Source: CALANV01 sp036381615 (GTDB lineage: Bacteria; Pseudomonadota; Alphaproteobacteria; CACIAM-22H2). Taken from it: a DNA stretch of 64,000 bases. The notes beneath the pieces are model-generated. The model ran no database searches. It was not told the DNA's origin and saw only the letters and a list, made by a program, of their open reading frames with translations. Of this stretch, positions 24,653 to 34,326 are shown one piece after another; within the stretch, counting starts at the first letter, position 1, and each line of letters starts with the position of its first letter. The stretch covers positions 32,366 through 96,365 of the forward strand of contig DASVCL010000085.1 in the NCBI GenBank assembly GCA_036381615.1, in the 5' to 3' direction. The position numbers and the translations under genes are program-made.

Positions 24653-25182
24653 GCGGCCTTGTCCTGCCGTATCGCGACCACGTCCCGCGAGTCGCCGAAG
24701 GTGCGTTCATCGCACCCAATGCGACCGTGATCGGCGACGTCGAGATCGGTCCTGAGTCCAGTCTCTGGTACGGCGTGATCGTGCGCGGCGACGTGAACAA
24801 GATCCGGATCGGCGCGCGCACGAACATTCAGGACGGATCCATGATCCACTGTACCGGGATGGGCGGCGATTTTCCGACCATCATCGGCGACGATGTGACG
24901 ATCGGGCACATGGTCGTGCTCCACGGCTGCACGCTGGAGGACAAGTGCATGATCGGCATCAAGGCGTGCGTGCTGGATGGGGCCGTGGTCGAGAGCGGCG
25001 CGATGGTCGCGGCCGGCGCACTGGTCACCCCTGGTAAGCGGGTCAAGCGCGGCGAGCTATGGGGCGGCAGTCCCGCGCGGAAGTTGCGCGACCTGACGCC
25101 CGATGACATCGCGCTGATCGAGCGGCTTCCGGGCCGCTATGCCGCGCTCGCTGCCGAGCACCGCGAGCTTTGCGGCCGTTGA
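24649..25182 (+). CDS. Gamma-class carbonic anhydrase-like protein
   Basis: 177 residues forming a left-handed beta-helix of hexapeptide repeats. The three zinc-ligand histidines are at 67, 87 and 92 (SMIHCTG, TIGHMVVLHGC). The C-terminus ends in a helix (DIALIERLPGRYAAL). Members of the YrdA/CaiE group show this layout, and not all have proven carbonic anhydrase activity. Translationally coupled to argC by ATGA. Confidence 0.88.
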   Translation: MSGLVLPYRDHVPRVAEGAFIAPNATVIGDVEIGPESSLWYGVIVRGDVNKIRIGARTNIQDGSMIHCTGMGGDFPTIIGDDVTIGHMVVLHGCTLEDKCMIGIKACVLDGAVVESGAMVAAGALVTPGKRVKRGELWGGSPARKLRDLTPDDIALIERLPGRYAALAAEHRELCGR

Positions 25183-25311
25183 GACGATACCGCGCCAGGC
25201 AAGGCACAAGCCGTAGCTTGGCAGGGATCGAGGCATCGCGACGGCTGTCCGGACAGCGCCTCATGCGCGGTGCGGAGTCACCGATCTTGACTGTGTCCGT
25301 GCCTGATTGAT

Positions 25312-25331
25312 CCGCCGGTCCGAACCGGCGG
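25312..25331. repeat. Perfect 8-bp inverted repeat in a 273-bp gap
   Basis: CCGCCGGT and ACCGGCGG flank a 4-nt loop. On the plus strand it is followed by AAAAA rather than T, so it is not a standard terminator. It lies between the carbonic anhydrase stop and the DUF1127 gene, and no other feature was found in that gap. Confidence 0.5.
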
Positions 25332-25455
25332 AAAAATCGCGCAACCGGTGATCGGGATCACAGCGCCATCGCGCATGATGGTCTATGAACGTATGCCATG
25401 CATATTCGGCCATCCGTCGTGAGCAACCGGATGGCACAGAACGCAGGAGCGTGGC

Positions 25456-25725
25456 ATGCGGATATTTCCGGGAACGCATATGCCGCTCGGCTGGCGGCAC
25501 GAGACAAATCACGCCATCCCACGCGCGCTTGCCGGTGCGGTGCAGCGCACCGGCAGCTTGCTGAAGAGCGGCGCCATTGCCGCCGCCGATTCGGTAACGG
25601 ATTGGCAGGAACGCGCGCGGGCACGGCACGAGCTCGGCAGGATCGACGACCGGGTGCTGCGGGACATCGGATTGACCCGGCTCGACATCGCACGCGAGAC
25701 TGCGAAGCCGTTCTGGCGGCGGTGA
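25456..25725 (+). CDS. DUF1127-domain small protein
   Basis: 89 residues. The C-terminal half is a DUF1127 domain: DWQERARARHELGRIDDR followed by VLRDIGLTRLDIARE. Arg-rich DUF1127 proteins are widespread in alphaproteobacteria and in several species bind RNA or other regulators. The N-terminal 45 residues are unassigned. ATG 25456 follows GCAGGAG. Confidence 0.85.
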   Translation: MRIFPGTHMPLGWRHETNHAIPRALAGAVQRTGSLLKSGAIAAADSVTDWQERARARHELGRIDDRVLRDIGLTRLDIARETAKPFWRR

Positions 25726-25734
25726 GGCGCCGGC

Positions 25735-27531
25735 TCAGTCCTCGGCCTTGACCTTCACGTACGAGCCGGGCGCGTCCTCGATCGGCTTGAGCTTGCCGTC
25801 GCCCGGTTTGCGCGCGGGCACTTCGCCGCCACCGTATTGCTTGACCCAGGCGTCCCAGGTCGGCCACCACGAGCCGGGGTGCTGGGTCGCACCCTTGAGC
25901 CATTCGTCGGGCGTCGGCGGATTGCGGTCATTCGTCCAGTGAGAATACTTACCGGCCGCGGGCGGATTGACCACGCCGGCGATATGGCCCGAGGCGGCGA
26001 GCACGAACTTCACGGGCCCCTTGTAGATCTGTGTCGCCACGTATGCCGATTTCCAAGGCGCGATGTGATCCTCACGCGTCGCCAGAATGAACGTCGGCAC
26101 CGTGATCCGCGTCAGATCGATCCGGGTGCCGAGCAGCTCGACCTCGCCCGCCGACAGCTTGTTCTCCTGGTACATCTGCCGGAGATAGAAGCTGTGCATC
26201 GCCGCCGGCATGCGCGTCGAATCGGCATTCCAGTACAGCAGGTCGAACGGGAACGGATCCTTGCCGAGCAGGTAGTTGTTTATGACGAACGACCAGATCA
26301 GGTCGTTGGCGCGCAGCATGTTGAACGTCGTCGCCATGGCGCGCGCCTCGAGATAACCTTTCTTGTCCATTCGCTCCTCGAGCGCGGCGAGCTGTTCCTC
26401 GTCGATGAAAACCGACAGCTCGCCCGCCTCGGCGAAGTCGACCATGGTGGCGAAGAAGGTCGCTGATTTGATGCGGTGATCTCCCTTCGCGGCCATGTAG
26501 GCAAGCGTGCAGGCAAGCAGCGTGCCGCCCAGGCAATAGCCGATCACGTTCGCTTCGCGCTCGCCGGTCGCCTGCTCGATCGCCTCAAGTGCCGCGAGCG
26601 GACCCTCGGCCATATAGTCGTCGAAGCTCTTGTCCGCGAGCCTCTCGTCGGGATTCACCCAGGAAATGACGAACACGGTGTGACCCTGACCGACGGCCCA
26701 TTTGACGAACGAGTTCTTCTCGCGGAGGTCAAGGATGTAGAACTTGTTGATCCAGGGCGGAATGATCAGCAGCGGCCGCCGCAGCACGTTCGCGGTCGTC
26801 GGCGCGTACTGGATCAGCTGCATCAAGTCGTTCTGGTAGATGACCTTGCCGGGCGTCACGGCAATGTTCTGACCGACCTTGAACGCCTCCATGTCGGTCA
26901 TCTTGATGGCGAGCTGCCCCCTGCCGCGCTCCAGGTCGCTGAGCAGGTTCGACAGCCCCTTGATCAGGTTCTCGCCGCCCGTGTTGATCGTCGCACGGAT
27001 GACCTCGGGATTGGTCAGTGCGAAGTTGCTCGGCGCCATCGCGTCGACGAACTGGCGCGTATAGAAATCGACCTTCTTTGCCGTCTTCTCGTCGAGCCCT
27101 TCGACCTGCCGGACCGTCGACTGCATCCAGCGCGCGGTCAGCAGATAGGACTGCTTGATGAAGTCGAAGACGTAACTCTCGTCCCAGAGCGCGTCCTTGA
27201 ACCGGCGATCGTCAGGGGCCGGCTTGATCACCGGCTCCGCCGGCTCGCCGAGCATGCGCCGGGTCGTCGACTGCCACAGCGCCATGTAATCCTTCCACAG
27301 CGAGAGCTGCGCCTCGACCAGCTTGGACGGGTTGGCCATCAGGCGCGCCGTCATGTCGAGGAACGCCTGGCCGATATTGAACGGGTCCGCCATGCCGAAG
27401 CCGGCAGCACCGTTCTGCTTCGCCAGGAACTCGGTCACCAGACGCTGGCTTTGCTCGGCGATCTTGCCCATCATCCGGGACACCTCGACCGGATCCGGAA
27501 ACTTGATGTCGCTGTCAGATTTATCGGCCAT
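25735..27531 (-). CDS. phaC: Class I polyhydroxyalkanoate synthase
   Basis: 598 residues. Polymerises (R)-3-hydroxyacyl-CoA into intracellular polyester. The lipase-box variant GYCLGG carries catalytic Cys333; Asp488 (TREDHIAPW) and His516 (SGHIAGVVNPP) complete the triad. The C-terminal half also shows WVNPDERLADKSFDDYM. ATG 27531 fits the family start. No phaA, phaB or phasin gene is adjacent. Confidence 0.95.
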   Translation of the reverse strand: MADKSDSDIKFPDPVEVSRMMGKIAEQSQRLVTEFLAKQNGAAGFGMADPFNIGQAFLDMTARLMANPSKLVEAQLSLWKDYMALWQSTTRRMLGEPAEPVIKPAPDDRRFKDALWDESYVFDFIKQSYLLTARWMQSTVRQVEGLDEKTAKKVDFYTRQFVDAMAPSNFALTNPEVIRATINTGGENLIKGLSNLLSDLERGRGQLAIKMTDMEAFKVGQNIAVTPGKVIYQNDLMQLIQYAPTTANVLRRPLLIIPPWINKFYILDLREKNSFVKWAVGQGHTVFVISWVNPDERLADKSFDDYMAEGPLAALEAIEQATGEREANVIGYCLGGTLLACTLAYMAAKGDHRIKSATFFATMVDFAEAGELSVFIDEEQLAALEERMDKKGYLEARAMATTFNMLRANDLIWSFVINNYLLGKDPFPFDLLYWNADSTRMPAAMHSFYLRQMYQENKLSAGEVELLGTRIDLTRITVPTFILATREDHIAPWKSAYVATQIYKGPVKFVLAASGHIAGVVNPPAAGKYSHWTNDRNPPTPDEWLKGATQHPGSWWPTWDAWVKQYGGGEVPARKPGDGKLKPIEDAPGSYVKVKAED

Positions 27532-27674
27532 GGGATCGCCCCGTGCACTTTTCCCGACTAACCGGTCCGAGGAGAAATCCAGGTCCGGCCAACCACCCGA
27601 AAGGACGCCGTCAAATCGGCTGCACGGCGCCGGCCCGGGTACTATACGATAGTCTCGCTGGCTTCTTCGTAGAT

Positions 27675-28364
27675 ATGGAACAAACTTCGTCAAATCAATC
27701 CTTTGGGCCGGATTTTTCGAGTCGGTGCAGGGGGTGGACCGTGCTCGGCCTCATGCTTGCGGCCGGATTGCTCGGGGCGTGCGGGCCGGATATCGAGCCA
27801 CCCCCGGCCGAGGGACGCCCGTTTCCCAACCTGGCGACGGTACCGCTGCGCCCCGAGGTGGCACCGCCCCTGGAGCGGCAGGCGGAACTCGCCGCCCTGA
27901 CGGCCGATCGCGACTCCGCCCGGCGGGCCGACGAGGCGCTACGCAGCGCTCCGATCCCGCCCGACCCGCCGCCGCGTCGAGCGGCGCGGCGCAGCTCCCA
28001 GGAGCGCACGTCGGCACCGCCACCGTCAGCTGCCGCGTCGCCGGATGGCGGAACGGCGGCCCAGCAGCAGGCCGTCGTCGCCCCGCGGCCCGACGTCCCG
28101 TCCAGCGCCTTCATGGGCAGCGTGGTCGTGCAGGGAGACCTGGGGGACCTCGCGCCTTTCAGCCGCAAGGTGCTGGAAGACGCGGCGCGGATGGCGATCC
28201 AAACCAGCGGCCGGGTGCGGCTGGTCGGCGGCCCCGGCGCCGAGAAACGTGCTGAGCTCGCCCGTGTCCTGATCGATCTCGGCGTCCCGGCAAACCGTAT
28301 CGTTCAGCGCGAGGCCGAAAGTCGGCCGACGGATCGGGCGGTAGAGATTTTTGTCGATTATTAG
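27675..28364 (+). CDS. Outer-membrane lipoprotein with a partial OmpA-like C-terminus
   Basis: 229 residues. A long N-terminal leader ends in LMLAAGLLGAC, a clear lipobox with Cys at about residue 36. A Pro/Ala/Arg-rich linker (about 40-140) follows, then a domain resembling an OmpA-type peptidoglycan-binding fold: SGRVRLVGGPG, LIDLGVPANRIVQ and DRAVEIFVDY. It may tether the outer membrane to the wall. Divergent from phaC (143 bp). Confidence 0.78.
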   Translation: MEQTSSNQSFGPDFSSRCRGWTVLGLMLAAGLLGACGPDIEPPPAEGRPFPNLATVPLRPEVAPPLERQAELAALTADRDSARRADEALRSAPIPPDPPPRRAARRSSQERTSAPPPSAAASPDGGTAAQQQAVVAPRPDVPSSAFMGSVVVQGDLGDLAPFSRKVLEDAARMAIQTSGRVRLVGGPGAEKRAELARVLIDLGVPANRIVQREAESRPTDRAVEIFVDY

Positions 28365-28434
28365 AGGCCGTCGAATTAGATACTTCGTGACCCGATCGGA
28401 CAAGCCCGAGCGGTCTCGATCAAGATTTTAGCGC

Positions 28435-29688
28435 GTGAGCCGAATGGACAACGAGTTCTACCGTATCCGCCGTCTGCCGCCCTACGTGTTTGCCGAGGTC
28501 AACACGATGAAGGCGCGCGCGCGGGCGGCCGGCCGCGACATCATCGACCTCGGCATGGGCAACCCGGACACGGCGACGCCGCAGCACATCGTCGACAAGC
28601 TGATCGAAACGGTGCGTGATCCGCGCACGCACCGCTATTCGATGTCGAAGGGCATTCCCGGCCTACGCAAGGCACATGCGGCGTATTACAAGCGCCGGTT
28701 CAACGTCGATATCGATCCCGAGACCGAGACGATCGTGACACTCGGCTCCAAGGAAGGGCTCGCCAATCTGGCGGCGGCAATCACCAGCCCAGGCGATATC
28801 ATCCTGGTTCCGAACCCGAGCTACCCGATCCATCCCTACGGCTTCATCATGGCCGGCGCGGCGCTGCGGCACATTCCGATCGGGGAGGGGCACGATTTCT
28901 TCGCCAGCCTGAAGCGGGCGGTGAAGCATTCCGTGCCGTCGCCGCTGGCGCTCGTGCTCAGTTTCCCGTCGAACCCGACCGCACAGGTCGTCGATCTCGA
29001 CTTCTATGGCGAGGTCGTCGATTTTTGCCGCTACCACAAGATCTGGATTCTATCGGACCTCGCCTACGCGGAGATCTACTTTACCGACACGCCGCCGCCA
29101 TCGATCCTGCAGATCCCGGGCGCCAAGGAGATCGCCGTCGAGTTCACGTCGATGAGCAAGACGTACTCGATGCCCGGCTGGCGCGTCGGCTTCGCCGCCG
29201 GCAACAAGACGCTCATTGCGGCGCTGGCGCGCATCAAGTCCTATCTCGACTACGGCGCGTTCACGCCGATTCAGGTCGCTGCCGCGGCCGCCCTCAACGG
29301 GCCGCAGGACTGCGTGCGCGAGATTCGCGAGATGTACCGCCAGCGCCGCGACGTGCTGATCAGCGGCCTTGCGCAGGCCGGCTGGGAGGTGCCGAGTCCG
29401 CCGGCGTCGATGTTCGCCTGGGCGCCGATTCCGCCCCGGTTCGCGCATTTGGGTTCGCTCGAGTTTGCCAAACTGCTGCTCGAGCGCGCCAACGTGGCCG
29501 TGTCGCCGGGCATCGGCTTCGGCGAGTACGGCGACGGGCATGTCCGTCTCGCGCTCGTCGAGAACGTGCAGCGCATCCGCCAGGCGGTACGCAACATCAA
29601 GACTTTCTTCGGCGAGGCCGACGCACTGCCGCATCCCCCGACGCAGTTGCGTGCCACGCCGGCCGCGAACAAGAAGATTGCAAGTTGA
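28435..29688 (+). CDS. alaC: Class I/II PLP aminotransferase (AlaC-like)
   Basis: 417 residues, fold-type I aminotransferase. The PLP-binding Lys is in SMSKTYSMPGWRVGF; the PLP-phosphate region shows GSKEGLANL and FPSNPTAQ. The AlaC-type alanine/2-aminobutyrate transaminase family is the best fit; many databases label close relatives LL-diaminopimelate aminotransferase. The start is GTG 28435, or ATG 28444 three codons in. It precedes homoserine dehydrogenase with a TTGA overlap, a conserved alphaproteobacterial arrangement. Confidence 0.85.
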   Translation: MSRMDNEFYRIRRLPPYVFAEVNTMKARARAAGRDIIDLGMGNPDTATPQHIVDKLIETVRDPRTHRYSMSKGIPGLRKAHAAYYKRRFNVDIDPETETIVTLGSKEGLANLAAAITSPGDIILVPNPSYPIHPYGFIMAGAALRHIPIGEGHDFFASLKRAVKHSVPSPLALVLSFPSNPTAQVVDLDFYGEVVDFCRYHKIWILSDLAYAEIYFTDTPPPSILQIPGAKEIAVEFTSMSKTYSMPGWRVGFAAGNKTLIAALARIKSYLDYGAFTPIQVAAAAALNGPQDCVREIREMYRQRRDVLISGLAQAGWEVPSPPASMFAWAPIPPRFAHLGSLEFAKLLLERANVAVSPGIGFGEYGDGHVRLALVENVQRIRQAVRNIKTFFGEADALPHPPTQLRATPAANKKIAS

Positions 29689-30977
29689 AACCACCGATCA
29701 AGATCGCGATCGCCGGTCTGGGTACGGTCGGGGCCGGCGTCCTCAAGCTGCTGACCGAAAACGGCACGCTGCTGCAAAAGCGCTGTGGTCGGCCGATCAT
29801 CGTCACGGCCGTCAGCGCGCGTGACCGCGCGCGCGACCGCGGCGTTCCGCTCGACGGCATTGCCTGGTTCGACGACCCGGCCGACATGGCCCGCCGGGCC
29901 GACGCCGACATCGTCGTCGAGCTGATCGGCGGCAGCGACGGCCCGGCGCGCAGGACCATCGAGGCGGCGATTGCCGCCGGCCGGCACGTCGTCACGGCCA
30001 ACAAGGCGCTGCTCGCCCACCACGGCACGGCACTGGCCCGCGCTGCCGAGGCGCGCGGCGTTTCGCTTGCCTACGAGGCCGCGGTCGCCGGCGGCATTCC
30101 CGTGATCAAGGCGTTGCGCGAGGGCGTTGCCGCCAACCGTGTCACGCGCGTCTACGGCATTCTTAACGGCACGTGCAATTACATACTGTCGGTGATGCGC
30201 GAGACAGGGCGATCCTTTGCCGATGTGCTCGCCGACGCGCAGCGGCTCGGATATGCCGAGGCCGATCCGGCCTTCGACGTCGACGGGATCGACGCGGCGC
30301 ACAAGCTGGCCATCCTTGCCGGCGTCGCATTCGGCACCGAGATCAATTTCGGCGGCGTGTACATCGAGGGCATCCGCCATGTCGACGCGATGGACATGGA
30401 ATACGCGGAAGAACTCGGGTACAGGATCAAGCTGTTCGGGATCGCGCGCCTGACGGATCACGGGCTCGAGCAGCGCGTGCATCCCTGCATGGTGCCGATC
30501 GACTCGCCCATCGCGCATGTCGAGGACGTGTTCAACGCCGTTGTCATCGAAGGCAACTTCGTCGGCAGTACGGTGTATGAAGGTCGCGGCGCGGGCGCAG
30601 GTCCGACGGCGTCGGCCGTTACCGCCGACATCCTGGACATCGCCGCCGGACGCTACGTACATACCTTCGGCGTGCCGGCGACGGCTCTTTCGGCGCTACC
30701 CGTCTCGCCGATGGAACGGCATCGCGGGGCCTATTACGTTCGCCTCATGGTAACGGATCGGCCCGGCGTGATCGCCGATGTAACTGCGGCGCTCCGCGAC
30801 GAGCAGGTGTCGCTCGAGGCGATGCTGCAGCGCGGGCGACAGCCCGGCGAGATGGTGCCGGTCGTGCTCACGACGCACGAGGCCGAGGAGGCAGCCATGA
30901 ACCGGGCGCTGACGCGCATCGCGGCGCTGGGAACGGTACTGCAGCCGCCGCGCATGATTCGCATCGAACAATTCTGA
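29685..30977 (+). CDS. hom: Homoserine dehydrogenase
   Basis: 430 residues. NAD(P)-dependent reduction of aspartate semialdehyde to homoserine for threonine and methionine synthesis. The N-terminal Rossmann motif is AIAGLGTVGAGVLKLL, the catalytic core includes GILNGTCNYIL and YAEADPAFDVDGIDAAHKL, and a C-terminal ACT domain (about 345-430) begins AYYVRLMVTDRPGVIADV. TTG 29685 overlaps the aminotransferase stop as TTGA and matches the family start; no ATG is available near it. Confidence 0.94.
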   Translation: MKPPIKIAIAGLGTVGAGVLKLLTENGTLLQKRCGRPIIVTAVSARDRARDRGVPLDGIAWFDDPADMARRADADIVVELIGGSDGPARRTIEAAIAAGRHVVTANKALLAHHGTALARAAEARGVSLAYEAAVAGGIPVIKALREGVAANRVTRVYGILNGTCNYILSVMRETGRSFADVLADAQRLGYAEADPAFDVDGIDAAHKLAILAGVAFGTEINFGGVYIEGIRHVDAMDMEYAEELGYRIKLFGIARLTDHGLEQRVHPCMVPIDSPIAHVEDVFNAVVIEGNFVGSTVYEGRGAGAGPTASAVTADILDIAAGRYVHTFGVPATALSALPVSPMERHRGAYYVRLMVTDRPGVIADVTAALRDEQVSLEAMLQRGRQPGEMVPVVLTTHEAEEAAMNRALTRIAALGTVLQPPRMIRIEQF

Positions 30978-31006
30978 CAGCCCTTCGTGACGGGGAGAAA
31001 ACGACA

Positions 31007-31987
31007 ATGAACGACGGAGGTTTTGTCCTGGATCGCAACCTGGCGCTCGAGGTCGTCCGGGTTACCGAGGCGGCGGCGCTGTCGGCTTCGCGCCTGATGG
31101 GTCGGGGCGACGAGAAGGCGGCCGACCAAGCAGCCGTCGACGCCATGCGTCGGGCGCTGAACTCGCTGTCGATCGAGGGTGTGGTCGTCATCGGCGAGGG
31201 CGAGCGTGACGAAGCGCCGATGCTCTATATCGGCGAGAAGGTCGGCAACGGCACCGGGCCGCATGTCGATATCGCGCTCGATCCGCTGGAAGGCACCACG
31301 ATTACCGCAAAAGGCGGCCCTAACGCGCTATCCGTCATCGCAATGGCCGAGAAGGGCGGTTTTCTCAACGCGCCGGACGTCTATATGGAGAAGATCGCCG
31401 TCGGCGGCGGTCTCCCCGAGGGCGTCGTCGACATCGATGCGTCGCCGAAGACGAATCTCCAGAACCTTGCCAAGGCGAAGAAGACCGATATCGCCGATCT
31501 GGTCGTGTGCATCCTGGACCGGCCGCGTCATGCCGAGCTGATCGCCAAGGTGCGCGAGGCCGGCGCCCGGATCATGCTGATCTCGGACGGCGACGTCAGT
31601 GGCGTGATCGCGACGTCGCGACCCGGCAGCGGCGTCGACATCTACATGGGCAGCGGCGGCGCGCCGGAGGGCGTGCTCGCGGCCGCGGCCCTGCGCTGTA
31701 TCGGCGGGCAGATGCAGGGTCGGCTCATCTTCAGGAACGACGACGAAAAGCAGCGGGCCGCGCGCCTCGGCATCACGGATCTGAGCCGCGTGTACAGCAT
31801 GACCGACCTCGCCAAGGGCGACGTCATGTTCGCGGCGACCGGCGTTACGGACGGCACCATGCTGCGCGGCGTCCGGCGCTGGCGCGATGGGGCGACCACG
31901 CATTCGATCGTGATGCGGTCGCGGACCGGAACCGTTCGCGTCATCGAAGCGACACATAATTTTGCGATCAAGCCCTTCTACGAGTAA
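31007..31987 (+). CDS. glpX: Class II fructose-1,6-bisphosphatase
   Basis: 326 residues of the GlpX family. Hydrolyses fructose-1,6-bisphosphate in gluconeogenesis. Metal and substrate residues appear in VVIGEGERDEAPMLYIGE, DIALDPLEGTT and the Gly-rich MGSGGAPEGVLAAAALRC. It lies in a row hom-glpX-recJ on the same strand with short gaps (29 and 19 bp), consistent with one transcript. Confidence 0.94.
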   Translation: MNDGGFVLDRNLALEVVRVTEAAALSASRLMGRGDEKAADQAAVDAMRRALNSLSIEGVVVIGEGERDEAPMLYIGEKVGNGTGPHVDIALDPLEGTTITAKGGPNALSVIAMAEKGGFLNAPDVYMEKIAVGGGLPEGVVDIDASPKTNLQNLAKAKKTDIADLVVCILDRPRHAELIAKVREAGARIMLISDGDVSGVIATSRPGSGVDIYMGSGGAPEGVLAAAALRCIGGQMQGRLIFRNDDEKQRAARLGITDLSRVYSMTDLAKGDVMFAATGVTDGTMLRGVRRWRDGATTHSIVMRSRTGTVRVIEATHNFAIKPFYE

Positions 31988-32006
31988 GCAGAGCACCGGA
32001 GGCGGG

Positions 32007-33797
32007 ATGCCGCGTACGCCGACGGATGCGTTCCTCGGCGTCGAACGTTCGCTGAACGGGAAGCGCTGGGTCATGCGGGTTGCGGACGAGCGCGCCGCAC
32101 TCGGCATGGCACAGCGCCTGGCGATCCCCGAGATTGTCGCGCGCGTGCTGGTCGGCCGAGGCATCGACGAGGATGCCGCCCCCGGGTTCCTCGAGCCTCG
32201 GCTGCGCGAGCAGCTCCCCGATCCGTCGCACCTGCGCGACATGGACAAGGCCGCCGCCCGGCTCGCACACGCCGTGATGAAGGGCGAACTCGTGGCGATC
32301 TTCGGCGATTACGATGTGGACGGCGCGACTTCGTCCGCGGTGCTCTACCGTTTCCTGACGCAGGCCGGCGGCCGCGTCCGGTTCTACATCCCCGACCGCG
32401 TGAAGGAAGGCTACGGGCCGAACGCGCCCGCCATGCGACGTCTAAAGACGGAAGGTGCGGCCGTCATCGTGACCGTCGATTGCGGCACGACCGCGCACGC
32501 GCCGCTCGAGGAGGCAGCCCGTGCGGGCATCGAGGTGATCGTCGTCGATCATCATGCCGCCGAGCCGAAGCTCCCGCCGGCGCTCGCGGTGGTCAACCCG
32601 AACCGGATCGACGAAACCAGCCCGCATCGCCAGCTTGCGGCCGTCGGCGTTGCCTTCCTGCTCGCCGTTGCCGTCAACCGCGTACTGCGTGCGCAGGGCT
32701 GGTACACGCGGGTGGCCGAGCCGGACTTGCTTGACCTGCTCGATCTCGTGGCACTCGGGACCGTGTGCGACGTCGTGCCGCTGACCGGACTCAACCGCGT
32801 GCTGGTGGCGCAGGGGCTCAAGATCATCCAGCAGCGCCGCAAGGCAGGCCTCGCCGCGCTGGCGGAGGTGGCGCGGCTCACGGACCGTTGCGGCACCTAT
32901 CATCTCGGGTTCCTCCTCGGTCCGCGGGTCAATGCCGGCGGCCGCGTCGGCGCGGCCGATCTGGGGGCACGGCTGCTCACGACCGACGATCCGAGCGAAG
33001 CGCGGGAGATCGCCGCACGGCTGGACGCGCTGAACCGGGAACGGCAGGCGATCGAAGCCGCAGTGCTCGAGGCAGCGCATGCCCAAGTCGGGGCCGCAGG
33101 GGAGGCGGAGCCGCTCGTACTGGTTGCCGGAGATGGCTGGCATCAAGGCGTAATCGGGATCGTCGCCGGCCGGCTGCGCGAACATTACGAGCGTCCGGCC
33201 TGCGTCGTCGCCTTCGAGGGGGACGTCGGGAAGGGGTCGGGCCGATCCGCGAACGGATTCGATCTCGGCGCCGCCATCATCGCGGCGCGTCAATCAGGCT
33301 TGCTCGTCAATGGCGGCGGCCACACTCAGGCAGCCGGCTTCACGGTGATGCGGGATCAACTGCCCGCGCTCAAGGCCTTTCTTGCCGAACGCATGGCGGC
33401 GCATCTTGCGGCCGGTCAAATCGTCCCGCGCCTGACGATCGACGGGGCGCTGTCGGTTACCGCAGCATCGCCCGATCTGGTCTCGCTGCTCGAGCAGGTC
33501 GGGCCGTACGGTGTCGGTAACCCGGAGCCGCGCTTCGCGTTCGCCGACGTGCGCGTCGTGCGCGCCGACGTCGTCGGCGAAAAGCACATCCGCTGTCAAC
33601 TTGCCGATCAGCGCGGCGGCCGCCTGTCGGCGATCGCATTCCGGGCGGCGGGCACGGTGCTTGGCGATGCGCTGCTGGCAGGGGCTGGCAGCGGGCTGCA
33701 TGTCGTCGGCTGTCTTCGCGCCGACACGTGGCGGGGCGAACTGCGCGTCCAGCTGCAGATCGAGGATGCGGCGCCGGCCTATTCGGCGGCGACTTAG
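32007..33797 (+). CDS. recJ: Single-stranded-DNA-specific exonuclease RecJ
   Basis: 596 residues. A 5'-3' ssDNA exonuclease for recombination and mismatch repair. DHH-domain motifs are FGDYDVDGATSSA, VTVDCGT and VVDHHAAEP; the DHHA1 motif is NGGGHTQAAGF and an OB-like domain follows. ATG 32007 is behind GGAGGCGGG. Confidence 0.95.
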   Translation: MPRTPTDAFLGVERSLNGKRWVMRVADERAALGMAQRLAIPEIVARVLVGRGIDEDAAPGFLEPRLREQLPDPSHLRDMDKAAARLAHAVMKGELVAIFGDYDVDGATSSAVLYRFLTQAGGRVRFYIPDRVKEGYGPNAPAMRRLKTEGAAVIVTVDCGTTAHAPLEEAARAGIEVIVVDHHAAEPKLPPALAVVNPNRIDETSPHRQLAAVGVAFLLAVAVNRVLRAQGWYTRVAEPDLLDLLDLVALGTVCDVVPLTGLNRVLVAQGLKIIQQRRKAGLAALAEVARLTDRCGTYHLGFLLGPRVNAGGRVGAADLGARLLTTDDPSEAREIAARLDALNRERQAIEAAVLEAAHAQVGAAGEAEPLVLVAGDGWHQGVIGIVAGRLREHYERPACVVAFEGDVGKGSGRSANGFDLGAAIIAARQSGLLVNGGGHTQAAGFTVMRDQLPALKAFLAERMAAHLAAGQIVPRLTIDGALSVTAASPDLVSLLEQVGPYGVGNPEPRFAFADVRVVRADVVGEKHIRCQLADQRGGRLSAIAFRAAGTVLGDALLAGAGSGLHVVGCLRADTWRGELRVQLQIEDAAPAYSAAT

Positions 33798-33809
33798 GGT
33801 GCCGCCGGC

Positions 33810-34175
33810 TCAGCCTTTTCCGCGCGGCTTACCGGCCTTGGTCGGCGTATAGGACGGCGGATCGCTCGCGGGGAACGAATCCTCGACCATCTCGTCGACC
33901 TTCTCCTGCGTCGACATGCTGCCGCCAGGGCCGGGCTCATGCTTGGCAACCCACTCGCGGCCGCGGGTGATCGACTGACCGCCGCGGCGCGAAGCCCAGC
34001 CGGCCTCACCCTCGGTGCCACGAACCGCCCATCCGGCGGCGAAACCAAGCGCCATGCCCGATAGGAAGCCGAACGGTAGCCGGGTCAGCAGATACGCACC
34101 GAGCACGACGCCGGGCACGATCAGCAACGATGTATCGGTTGCGGTCCGCGACGACTCCAGAGTCCCTTGGGCCAT
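33810..34175 (-). CDS. Small membrane-associated protein, probable stress-regulon member
   Basis: 121 residues. One or two hydrophobic segments (SLLIVPGVVLGAYLLT and FLSGMALGFAAGWAV, about 15-50) are followed by a charged tail ending in VDEMVEDSFPASDPPSYTPT, an acidic motif found in many small proteobacterial proteins. ATG 34175 sits behind AAGGA. A perfect EcfG-type promoter lies about 60 bp upstream. Function unknown. Confidence 0.75.
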   Translation of the reverse strand: MAQGTLESSRTATDTSLLIVPGVVLGAYLLTRLPFGFLSGMALGFAAGWAVRGTEGEAGWASRRGGQSITRGREWVAKHEPGPGGSMSTQEKVDEMVEDSFPASDPPSYTPTKAGKPRGKG

Positions 34176-34235
34176 TCCTTGCTCCTCCGCAGCGGGCGAC
34201 CGGCCAAGCAGCTCGGCCAACACCCCAGTTTCCAG

Positions 34236-34260
34236 AACGCAACCTCGCGAGGGCGGTTCC
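34236..34260 (-). promoter_or_regulatory. EcfG-type general stress promoter
   Basis: On the minus strand GGAAC (34260-34256) and CGTT (34239-34236) are separated by exactly 16 nt, the consensus for the alphaproteobacterial general stress sigma factor EcfG. It points at the small membrane protein gene starting at 34175. Confidence 0.7.
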
Positions 34261-34326
34261 GGCGCGATGCCCGAACGGGCGCGCCGTGCGTTACATGTCC
34301 GTGAAACCGTGTGGCAGGAGGGTGCT

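Noticed and set aside
25312..25331. Terminator after the carbonic anhydrase gene
   Set aside because: A perfect stem, but followed by A-run on the sense strand instead of T; kept only as an inverted repeat.
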